Program-made: the position numbers and the translations under genes
Notes under the pieces: generated by a model
The model's database searches: none
What the model was told of the DNA's origin: nothing
What the model saw: only the letters and a program-made list of their open reading frames with translations
From: an uncultured Kiritimatiellota bacterium
Lineage (GTDB): Bacteria; Verrucomicrobiota; Kiritimatiellia; RFP12; UBA1067
DNA length: 10,467 bases
Assembly: GCA_934635385.1 (NCBI GenBank)
Contig: CAKTZI010000079.1
Coordinates: 1 to 10,467, forward strand
Direction of reading: 5' to 3'
Shown: piece after piece, positions 1-7,402 of the stretch
Layout: each line of letters starts with the position of its first letter
Position numbering within the stretch: position 1 is the stretch's first letter

Positions 1-152
1 GTCTGATAGCCGACAACGTTCTTATGGTTGGAAATCTTCGGGAAATTGTCATTTGCGGGGGTGGCTGGTGAATTTGTCGTGCAGTAATGTGCAGTGTCCT
101 GCGACGGGAGCGACAGATGCCTTGTGCCGAGTGGCAGGGGGCGCATGAAATA
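1..152. other. Left flank, no supported gene
   Basis: This stretch lies upstream of the alaS promoter and is less GC-rich than the genes that follow. I find no convincing coding region on either strand. One + strand frame is open from base 3 to a TGA at 69-71 and could be the tail of an upstream gene, but its 22 residues match nothing I recognise and its codons are unlike those of the neighbouring genes. A 7-base direct repeat (GTGCAGT at 79-85 and 89-95, 10-bp period) is present; its meaning is unknown. Confidence 0.5.
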
Positions 153-165
153 TGGTATAATGCGC
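141..165. repeat. Inverted repeat over the alaS -10
   Basis: GCGCAT at 141-146 and ATGCGC at 160-165 are perfect inverted copies separated by 13 bp. The right arm shares its first two bases with the end of the -10 hexamer. A dimeric DNA-binding protein could use the site as an operator. E. coli AlaRS is known to repress its own gene by binding a palindrome around the transcription start, so autoregulation is one possibility; this is inference. A 6-bp arm can also occur by chance. Confidence 0.4.
153..161 (+). promoter_or_regulatory. alaS promoter, extended -10
   Basis: TGGTATAAT is a perfect extended -10 (TGn followed by TATAAT at 156-161). No good -35 sits at 17 nt (GGCAGG at 133-138 is poor), which is tolerated when the extended -10 is present. 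The predicted start of transcription is near 168, giving a leader of about 34 nt before the ATG at 202. That leader is too short for a T-box or other large riboswitch. The hexamer lies inside an inverted repeat (141-165), so a repressor bound there could block it. Confidence 0.7.
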
Positions 166-188
166 AAATTCAAACAGGATTTTCAGAC

Positions 189-194
189 AAAAGG
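189..194 (+). promoter_or_regulatory. alaS ribosome binding site
   Basis: AAAAGG sits 7 nt before the ATG at 202. It decides the start: the same frame is open further upstream, with a GTG at 94, but that codon lies before the predicted transcription start and would add 36 residues unlike any AlaS N-terminus. Confidence 0.65.
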
Positions 195-201
195 TATCGA
201 A

Positions 202-2082
202 ATGGCAAAGACCGACATCACGGCGGACGAGCTCCGCGACCTCTATCTCAAGTTCTTCGAGTCGAAGGGGCACAAGATCATCCCCGGCGCCTCGGTGATT
301 CCCGAAAACGACCCGACCGTCCTCTTCACGACGGCGGGCATGCACCCGCTCGTGCCGTACCTGATGGGCGCGATGGAGCATCCGGCGGGGACGCGCCTCA
401 CCGACGTGCAGAAGTGCGTCCGAACGGGCGACATTGACGCGGTCGGCGACGCGGCGCACCTCACGTTCTTCGAGATGCTCGGCAACTGGTCCCTGAACGA
501 CTACTTCAAGAAGGAGGCGATCAGCTGGTCGTTCGAGTTCCTGACGACGAAGCTCGGCTTCAGCCCCGAACAGCTCAACGTCACGGTCTTCCGCGGCGAG
601 GGCCAGCCGGGCGAGGACGGCTACATCCCCGCCGACGAGGAGGCCGTCCAGATCTGGAAGTCGCTGGGGCTTCCCGACGAGCGGATCTTTCGCCTGCCGC
701 GCGAGGACAACTGGTGGGGCCCGGCGGGCACGACCGGCCCGTGCGGCCCCGACACCGAGATGTTCATCGACACGGGCAAGCCGAAGTGCGGCCCCGACTG
801 CCGCCCCGGCTGCCACTGCGGCAAGTACGTCGAGATCTGGAACGACGTCTTCATGCAGTACCTCAAGAACGAGGAGGGCAAGTTCGTCCCGCTCGGCCGG
901 CACAACGTCGACACGGGCATGGGCGTCGAGCGCACGGTCTGCATGATGACGGGCGCGCCGACCGTCTACGATACCGAGATCTTCAGGCCGATCATGGAGA
1001 AGATCGACGCGCTGCGGGGAACGGACGGGGGCTCGGACGGCAGAACGGACGGGACTTCTGGCAGTCCCGAACCCTTGCCCATGGATGCAGAAGAAACCCT
1101 CCGCGCCCGCCGAATTGTCGCCGACCATATGCGCACGGCGACCTTCATCCTCTGCGACCCGAAGGGCGGCGTGAAGCCGGGAAACGTGGGTGCGAACTAC
1201 GTGCTGCGGCGGCTCATCCGCCGCGCGGTGCGCTACGCGCGCCTGCTCGGCATCGCCGAGGGCTTCACCGTGAAGCTCGCCGAGGTCATCTGCGAGAAGT
1301 ACCATCACGTCTACCCCGAGCTCAAGGCGAACCTCGCGCAGTGCCGCCTCGACCTGGAGGCGGAGGAGAGGCGCTTCAATGCGACGCTCGACAAGGGCGA
1401 GGCGATGTACCGGAAGGTCGCCGAGCAGCTGAAGGCGCACGGCCAGTCGCAGATCAGCGGCAAGACGGCCTTCAAGCTCTACGACACGTTCGGCTTCCCG
1501 TTCGAGATGACGTGCGAGATGGCGGCGAAGGACGGCCTCTCGGTCGACAAGGCAGGTTTCGAGGAGGCGAACCGCAAGCACCAGGAGCTGTCGCGCACGA
1601 CGAGCGCGGGCGCGTTCAAGGCGGGGCTTCAGGACAACTCGGCGGTCGTCACGCGCATGCACACGGCGACGCACCTCCTGCACGCGGCGCTCCACCAGGT
1701 TCTCGGGCCGACGGCGCTCCAGAAGGGCTCGAACATCACGGCCGAGCGCCTGCGCTTCGACTTCACCTGGCCGCAGCCGATGACGGCGGAGGAGAAGGCG
1801 AAGGTCGAGGCGCTCGTCAACGAATGGATCGCCGAGGGCATTCCCGTCACGAAGAAGATGACGACCGTCGAGGAGGCGAAGAAGGAGGGCGCGATGGCGC
1901 TCTTCGGCGCGAAGTACGGCGACCAGGTCTCGCTCTACTCGATCGGCGACATCTCGAAGGAGATCTGCTGCGGCCCGCACGTTGCGAACACGAAGGAGCT
2001 CGGCAGCTTCAAGATCACGAAGGAGCAGAGCTCGTCCGCCGGCGTCCGCCGCATCAAGGCGGTCATCGGCAACCTGAGCTGA
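202..2082 (+). CDS. alaS: Alanine--tRNA ligase, compact form
   Basis: Charges tRNA-Ala with alanine in the cytoplasm using ATP. The protein is 626 residues, against about 875 for E. coli AlaS. The class II catalytic core is clear: FFESKGH (18-24), GNWSLNDYFKKEAI (94-107), GPAGTTGPCGPD (173-184) and GMGVERT (239-245). The tRNA-recognition region has NYVLRRLIRRAVR (332-344); N328 and D428 (in LYDTFGFP) align by eye with the E. coli residues that read the G3:U70 pair. The editing domain is represented by HTATH (H487, H491) and CCGPH (C589, H593), the four metal-ligand positions. Two usual parts are absent. Only about 25 residues lie between the helical domain and HTATH, so the beta-barrel is missing, and the protein stops after the second additional domain, with no DHHA1/C-Ala domain. 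Residues 196-206 hold a Cys cluster (C196, C200, C204, C206), and 272-297 are a Gly/Asp-rich insert. It has its own promoter. Confidence 0.96.
   Translation: MAKTDITADELRDLYLKFFESKGHKIIPGASVIPENDPTVLFTTAGMHPLVPYLMGAMEHPAGTRLTDVQKCVRTGDIDAVGDAAHLTFFEMLGNWSLNDYFKKEAISWSFEFLTTKLGFSPEQLNVTVFRGEGQPGEDGYIPADEEAVQIWKSLGLPDERIFRLPREDNWWGPAGTTGPCGPDTEMFIDTGKPKCGPDCRPGCHCGKYVEIWNDVFMQYLKNEEGKFVPLGRHNVDTGMGVERTVCMMTGAPTVYDTEIFRPIMEKIDALRGTDGGSDGRTDGTSGSPEPLPMDAEETLRARRIVADHMRTATFILCDPKGGVKPGNVGANYVLRRLIRRAVRYARLLGIAEGFTVKLAEVICEKYHHVYPELKANLAQCRLDLEAEERRFNATLDKGEAMYRKVAEQLKAHGQSQISGKTAFKLYDTFGFPFEMTCEMAAKDGLSVDKAGFEEANRKHQELSRTTSAGAFKAGLQDNSAVVTRMHTATHLLHAALHQVLGPTALQKGSNITAERLRFDFTWPQPMTAEEKAKVEALVNEWIAEGIPVTKKMTTVEEAKKEGAMALFGAKYGDQVSLYSIGDISKEICCGPHVANTKELGSFKITKEQSSSAGVRRIKAVIGNLS
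1019..1053 (+). repeat. In-frame short tandem repeat inside alaS
   Basis: GAACGGACGGG occurs at 1019-1029 and again at 1043-1053, 24 bp (8 codons) apart, with a partial copy (CGGACGG) between them. The repeat encodes the Gly/Asp/Thr-rich start of a loop (TDGGSDG, RTDGT) between the catalytic core and the helical tRNA-binding domain. Base composition and codon use differ from the flanks, which suggests slippage or a later insertion in a tolerant surface loop. Confidence 0.6.
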
Positions 2083-2098
2083 GCGTGTCGGCCCGCCC

Positions 2099-2127
2099 TT
2101 GACGGAATCCGAAAAATCGCATAAAAT
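2099..2127 (+). promoter_or_regulatory. mreB operon promoter
   Basis: TTGACG (2099-2104) and TAAAAT (2122-2127) are separated by exactly 17 nt, a good sigma-70-type match in an AT-rich island between alaS and mreB. Transcription would be expected to start near 2134, only 0-3 nt before the mreB ATG at 2137. No Shine-Dalgarno sequence is visible in the bases before that ATG. The promoter would drive mreB through the RNase gene. Read-through from alaS, which has no visible terminator, is also possible. Confidence 0.65.
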
Positions 2128-2136
2128 ACGCACATT

Positions 2137-3170
<1,034 letters not shown>

Positions 3171-3174
<4 letters not shown>

Positions 3175-3965
3175 AGTCGAGGGCGACGGGTTCGGTCATC
3201 GTGGGCGCGGTTGCGGCGGTCGGGGCGTTGGCCCTGGCCGTCTGTCCGGCGATTGCCGTCGAGGCGGTCTATCCGGTCGAGCACGCGAAGCGGGCGTTCG
3301 CGACGCGCGTCTGGTCGCGCGTGAAGGGGCTCTTCCGCGCGTCCGCCGCGTCGGCGGAGAACGTGCGCCTGAAGCGCGAGGTCGCCGCGCTCGCGCTTCT
3401 CCGGGGCGACGTGGAGCGGCTGGAGGCGGAGAACGCGCGGCTCCGGCGGGGCCTGTCCCTCGCGGCGCGTGCGCCGGAGACGTGGCTCGCGGCGGGCGTC
3501 CTCGCGACCGGCGGCGGCGCGGCGGGCGCGCGCACGTTCCTGCGCGTCGATCGCGGCGCGCTCGCGGGCGTGAAGAAGGGGGCGGTCGTCGCGGTGCCGG
3601 AGGGGCTTGTCGGCCGCGTCGTGTCCGTCACGCCCCACACGGCGGAGGTCGCGCCCCTCGTGGACCCGTCGGTGAAGGTTCACGTCCGCGTCGAGGGCGA
3701 GGGCCGCGTGCGCGGCGTCCTGTCCGGCGGCACGGACGACGCGCTTGTCCTGCGTTCGCTGCAGGGCGACCTGTCCGGCGTGTCGTCGCCCGTGGCGCGC
3801 GCCCGCGTCTTGACATCCGGCCTGGGCGGCGTCTTCCCGCCGGGGCTTGAGATCGGCACTTGGATCCAGTTCCACACGAACGCGAACAGCGTGGTGACGG
3901 GTGAAGTGCTGCCGGCCGTCGAGTTCTCGACGCTTGAGGAGGTCTTCATCCGCCGTGAGAAATAG
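3171..3965 (+). CDS. mreC: Rod shape-determining protein MreC
   Basis: Periplasmic scaffold of the elongation complex; in studied species it binds and activates PBP2. The 264 residues show a short basic N-terminus, one membrane segment (about 8-30), a coiled-coil stretch with heptad-like Leu/Ala and charged residues (about 62-97), and then the beta-rich MreC domain. Family landmarks are LVGRVVSV (146-153) and TSGLGGVFPPGLEIG (215-229). The start is the GTG at 3171, which shares bases with the mreB stop (GTGA), so translation is probably coupled. The ATG-like alternatives inside the frame would remove the membrane segment. Its 3' end overlaps mreD by 11 bp. Confidence 0.95.
3938..3942 (+). promoter_or_regulatory. 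mreD ribosome binding site
   Basis: GGAGG within the end of mreC, 12 nt before the GTG at 3955. The spacing is rather long, but this is the only strong site near the mreC-mreD junction and it supports the GTG start rather than the frame's upstream extension. Confidence 0.45.
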
Positions 3966-4413
3966 CCTGCTCCAGCTCGTCTTCTGCCTGCTGCTGCTGG
4001 TCTTCGGGGCTGGGGCGGAGGAGTTGCTGCCGCGCGTCCTCGGCGTCGGCTTCCCGATCCTGCTCGTGGCGGTGCAGCTCGTCGCGGTGCGCGGTTCGGC
4101 CGTGACGCTCTCGGTCTTCGCGATTGCCGCCGGGGCGTTCGAGGACGCGCTGGGGGCGCTGCCGCCGGCGGCGAGCGCGAGCTACTTCCTCGCCGTCGCG
4201 TGGGGCGTGAACCGCCTCGGCTTCGCGCGCGCGGGGGCTGCCCTCACCTATCCCGGCTATCTCCTGTGGCTGTGGATCTGGACGGGCGCGAGCGGCGGCG
4301 GCATCTTCGGTCGGCTGCTCGTGTCCGTGCCCGTCGGCTTCGCGACGGCCTGTGCGGTCTCTCTCGTCTACCTCTGGGCGGAAAGGGGGGCGGCGCTCGA
4401 TGAAGCGGGCTGA
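3955..4413 (+). CDS. mreD: Rod shape-determining protein MreD
   Basis: Small integral membrane member of the elongation complex. The 152 residues are nearly all hydrophobic, with about five membrane segments: LLQLVFCLLLLVFGAG near the N-terminus, ILLVAVQLVAV, VTLSVFAIAAGAF, YLLWLWIWTGA and a final one ending in AVSLVYLWAE. Primary sequence is poorly conserved in this family, so the call rests on size, membrane profile and position between mreC and the PBP2 gene. The start is a GTG that overlaps the end of mreC by 11 bp; the open frame further upstream is Ser/Arg-rich and unlike MreD. The stop overlaps the PBP2 start by 14 bp. Confidence 0.88.
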   Translation: MRNSLLQLVFCLLLLVFGAGAEELLPRVLGVGFPILLVAVQLVAVRGSAVTLSVFAIAAGAFEDALGALPPAASASYFLAVAWGVNRLGFARAGAALTYPGYLLWLWIWTGASGGGIFGRLLVSVPVGFATACAVSLVYLWAERGAALDEAG

Positions 4414-6244
4414 TGCGGCGACGGTGGGCTTCGTCTCCTGCTGGGCGCTGGCGGCGCTGTTCGTCGTCGGCCTCGTGCGGCTTGGCGTGAAGCTGCGCGA
4501 GTTCCAGGTCGAGGACGCGGCGGACTACCGGGGCGCGGCGAGCCGCCAGAGCGAGCGGCGCGTGCGGACGGCCGGGATGCGCGGGCGGATCCTCGACCGC
4601 CATGGCCGCGTGCTGGCGGAAAGCCGCCTGGCGCAGAGCCTCGTCTGCGAGCCCGCGCGCTTCCAGCGGCGCCGCTATGACCAGACCGTGCGCGCGATGG
4701 GCGAGGCGATCGCCGCGCTCGGCCGCGCCCTTGGCCGCGCGGCGGGGCCGTCCACGAACGCGATCGCGCGGCACGTGCACCAGCTGCGCGCGATGCCGCT
4801 CGTCGTCTGGCACGACCTGGACGAGCGCGAGCTCGCCGTCTTCGCCGAGCGCGAGGGCGAACACCCCGGCTTCGCCATCGCGGCGGAGGAGGTGCGGGCC
4901 TATCCGTTCGGCCCGCTCGCGGCGCAGCTCATCGGCTACGTCGGGCGCGACAGCGGCGCGGGCGAGGCCGCCGCCGGCGAGAAGTTCCACTTCTACCTGC
5001 CGGAGTTGCGCGGCCGCGCGGGTCTGGAGGTCTACTACGACAGCTACCTGCGCGGCGTGCCGGGCGTGAACCTGCTGACGGTCGATGCGAACAGCTACAC
5101 GATCCGCACGCAGGTCGTCGAGGAGCCGCAGAAGGGCCTCGACCTGCGCCTCGCGCTCGACGTGCGGCTCCAGCAGGAGGCCGAGCGCCAGCTTGCGGGC
5201 CACGCGGGCGCGTGCGTCGCGCTCGATCCGCGCACGGGCGACGTCCTCGCGTTCGCGAGCGCGCCGGGGTTCGACCCGAACGACTTCGTGCCGCGCCTCG
5301 ACCCGGCGCTCTACCGGCGGCTCGCGGACGATCCGGCGAAGCCGCTCCTGAACCGCGCGTCCGGCGGCGCCTACGCGCCCGGCTCGACGTTCAAGCCCCT
5401 GACCGCGCTGGCCGGGCTCTCGGTCGGGTATCCGGCGGAGGCGACGTATCCGTGCGACGGCGTCTACGCGCGCGGCGGCCTTCGCCTCCGCTGCGCGAGC
5501 CGCTGGGGGCACGGCGAGATCGACCTGCGGCACGCGCTCATGAAGAGCTGCAACCCCTACTTCTGCAACCTCGCGGCGGAGATCGGCACGAACGCGATCT
5601 GCCGCACGGCGCGGGCGTTCGGCCTCGGCGCGAAGACGGGGATCGACCTTGGCGTGGACAGGACGGGCGTCGTGCCGGACGCGGACTGGAAGGAGCGCCA
5701 GTACCACGAGCGCTGGTTCTTCGGCGACCTCGTGCAGATGTCGATCGGCCAGGGCATGCTGCTCGCCTCGCCGCTTCAGATGGCGCGCGTCGCGGGCGCG
5801 CTGGGGACGGGCTACCTCGTCACGCCGCGCCTGCGGGCGGACGCGCCGGCCGAGCGGCGTCCGCTGCCGTTCCGCGAACGCGACCTGCGCGTCGTGCGCG
5901 AGGGGATGCGGATGGTCGTCGCGGGCGACGGCACGTCGCGCGGCACGGGCTGGCGCGGCGGGCTGGACGTGCCGGTCCCCGTGTCGGGCAAGACGGGCAC
6001 GGCCGAGGTCGGCGCGGGCGAGCGGCGGCGCAAGAACACGTGGTTCATCGCCTACGCGCCGTCGGACGCGCCGCGCATCGCCGTCGCGATGGTGGTCGAG
6101 AACGGCGAGTCGGGCGGCGGCACGACGGCGCCGAAGGTCGCCGAGGTGCTGAAGCGGTTCTTCGAAGGGGAGCAAGTCTCTCACGACGCTCGTGTCCCTC
6201 ACGTCACCTCGTCGTCGGCGGCGGGAAAGGAGGCGCTGCCATGA
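4400..6244 (+). CDS. mrdA: Penicillin-binding protein 2, transpeptidase
   Basis: Class B PBP that cross-links side-wall peptidoglycan in the periplasm together with RodA. The 614-residue protein has a short cytoplasmic N-terminus, one membrane anchor (about 8-30), a dimerisation/pedestal region that begins with GMRGRILDRHGRVLAES, and a C-terminal transpeptidase domain. The three active-site motifs are present: STFK (nucleophile S329, K332), SCN (383-385) and KTG (531-533). GDLVQMSIGQG (442-452) is another family landmark, and TYPCDG with LRCAS precede SCN as in PBP2 proteins. The ATG at 4400 follows a run of G (4385-4390) that may act as a weak ribosome binding site; the longer frame would add 16 residues copied from within mreD. 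The C-terminal 25 or so residues after the domain are Ser/Ala-rich and probably disordered. The stop overlaps rodA as ATGA. Confidence 0.96.
   Translation: MKRADAATVGFVSCWALAALFVVGLVRLGVKLREFQVEDAADYRGAASRQSERRVRTAGMRGRILDRHGRVLAESRLAQSLVCEPARFQRRRYDQTVRAMGEAIAALGRALGRAAGPSTNAIARHVHQLRAMPLVVWHDLDERELAVFAEREGEHPGFAIAAEEVRAYPFGPLAAQLIGYVGRDSGAGEAAAGEKFHFYLPELRGRAGLEVYYDSYLRGVPGVNLLTVDANSYTIRTQVVEEPQKGLDLRLALDVRLQQEAERQLAGHAGACVALDPRTGDVLAFASAPGFDPNDFVPRLDPALYRRLADDPAKPLLNRASGGAYAPGSTFKPLTALAGLSVGYPAEATYPCDGVYARGGLRLRCASRWGHGEIDLRHALMKSCNPYFCNLAAEIGTNAICRTARAFGLGAKTGIDLGVDRTGVVPDADWKERQYHERWFFGDLVQMSIGQGMLLASPLQMARVAGALGTGYLVTPRLRADAPAERRPLPFRERDLRVVREGMRMVVAGDGTSRGTGWRGGLDVPVPVSGKTGTAEVGAGERRRKNTWFIAYAPSDAPRIAVAMVVENGESGGGTTAPKVAEVLKRFFEGEQVSHDARVPHVTSSSAAGKEALP
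6226..6233 (+). promoter_or_regulatory. rodA ribosome binding site
   Basis: AAAGGAGG, the strongest Shine-Dalgarno match in the window, 7 nt before the ATG at 6241. It fixes the rodA start: the same frame stays open far upstream inside mrdA. Such a strong site suggests rodA is also initiated independently of coupling. Confidence 0.8.
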
Positions 6245-7392
6245 TCGGGCATTTCCTCCGGCGGTTCGACTGGCTGCTCTTCGGCGCGATGCTCGCCCTC
6301 ATCGCCGTCGGCACCGTCACGATCTACTCGGCGGGCCACGCGCGCGCGGCGGCGTTCTTCCACGGCGTGTGGCGGAGCAATCTCGCGACGGCGGCGTTCG
6401 GGCTCGTCCTCTACTTCGCGCTCGCGGCGTTCGACTACCGCAGGTACCTCGACTTCCTCGCCGTGCCGGCCTACGCCGTCTCGCTCGTCTGCCTCGTCGC
6501 GGTGCTGCTCGTCGGGTCGGAGGTCTACGGCGGCAAGCGGTGGCTCTGGTTCTTCCAGCCGAGCGAGATCTCGAAGCTCGGCGTCATCACGCTGCTCGCC
6601 GCGCTGCTGGGCGGGCGCTGGTTCGCGTGGCTCGGCGGCTTCCGTGGCTTCTGCCTCGCGGCGGCGCTGATCGGCGTGCCGGCGCTGCTCATCCTCGCGG
6701 AGCCGGACCTGGGGACGACGCTGACGCTCGTGCCGGCGACGGTGGCGATCCTGTTCGTCGCGGGCGTCTGGCGCAAGGGGCTCGTCACGCTCCTCGCGGC
6801 CGGGGCGCTCGCGGCGGCCGCCGTGCTGGGCGCGGTCTACGAGGCGGAGAAGCCGGGCGTCGCGCCGGAGCGGCGCGCGCGGATCCTGCGCTGCGTGCCG
6901 CTGAAGCCGCACCAGGTCAAGCGCGTGCGCGTCTTCCTCTTCCCGGAGGAGGACCTGCGCGGCGCGGGCTGGAACCTGCGGCAGGCGAAGCTGTCGATCG
7001 GCTCGGGCGGCTATGCGGGCAAGGGCATCGGAAAGGGCGAGCTGAACCACCTGAAGTACCTGCCGCCGTCCATCTCGATGAACGACTTCATCTTCTGCGT
7101 CTACGCCGAGGAGACGGGATTCCGGGGGACGCTCCTGCTGCTGGGGCTGTTCGGCGTCCTGCTCGTCAGCGGCTGCCGCGTCGCCGCCTTTGCGGCGGAC
7201 GCGCGCGGCCGGCTGCTCGCGCTCGGCTTCTCGACGCTGGTCTTCGCGCACGTCTACGTCAACATCGCGATGTCCATCGGGCTGGTGCCCATCACGGGCC
7301 TGCCCCTTCCGTTCATTTCGTCGGGACGCACGTTTCTCCTCACGGTGATGTGCGGCCTCGGCCTCATCCAAAGCGTATCCATCCACAAATAA
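6241..7392 (+). CDS. mrdB: Peptidoglycan glycosyltransferase RodA
   Basis: SEDS-family membrane enzyme that polymerises lipid II into glycan strands and works as a pair with PBP2. The 383 residues form about ten membrane segments. Family motifs in order: FQPSEISKLGVI (105-116), AEPDLGTTL (153-161), LKPHQVKRV (221-229), IGSGGYAGKG (253-262), NDFIFCVYAEETGFRG (281-296) and GLPLPFIS (353-360). D282 aligns with the Asp shown to be essential in other RodA and FtsW proteins. The last signature is unusual: where RodA/FtsW normally read SYGG followed by Ser or Thr, this protein has SSGRT (360-364). Otherwise it looks intact, ending right after the last membrane segment. The start overlaps the mrdA stop by 4 bp. 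Also known as rodA. Confidence 0.96.
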   Translation: MIGHFLRRFDWLLFGAMLALIAVGTVTIYSAGHARAAAFFHGVWRSNLATAAFGLVLYFALAAFDYRRYLDFLAVPAYAVSLVCLVAVLLVGSEVYGGKRWLWFFQPSEISKLGVITLLAALLGGRWFAWLGGFRGFCLAAALIGVPALLILAEPDLGTTLTLVPATVAILFVAGVWRKGLVTLLAAGALAAAAVLGAVYEAEKPGVAPERRARILRCVPLKPHQVKRVRVFLFPEEDLRGAGWNLRQAKLSIGSGGYAGKGIGKGELNHLKYLPPSISMNDFIFCVYAEETGFRGTLLLLGLFGVLLVSGCRVAAFAADARGRLLALGFSTLVFAHVYVNIAMSIGLVPITGLPLPFISSGRTFLLTVMCGLGLIQSVSIHK

Positions 7393-7395
7393 GGA
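7391..7395 (+). promoter_or_regulatory. RNase G-like gene ribosome binding site
   Basis: AAGGA, beginning within the rodA stop codon and 7 nt before the ATG at 7403. It supports that start over the in-frame ATG at 7445, which would otherwise match the usual family N-terminus better. Confidence 0.65.
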
Positions 7396-7402
7396 AAACA
7401 AC

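Noticed and set aside
79..95. GTGCAGT direct repeat upstream of alaS
   Set aside because: It is only 7 bp and lies about 60 bp upstream of the -10. It is too short to support as an operator without comparison.
162..201. T-box or riboswitch before alaS
   Set aside because: The predicted leader is about 34 nt, far too short for a T-box, and no specifier or antiterminator element is visible.
4244..6202. 652-codon open frame on the - strand opposite PBP2
   Set aside because: It is the complement of an unambiguous transpeptidase gene, has Arg/Ala-rich low-complexity composition, and has no ribosome binding site or motif.
5212..6240. In-frame upstream extension of rodA and the overlapping frame through mrdA
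   Set aside because: The extension is Arg-rich shadow of mrdA. The AAAGGAGG site and the N-terminal RodA membrane segment fix the start at 6241.
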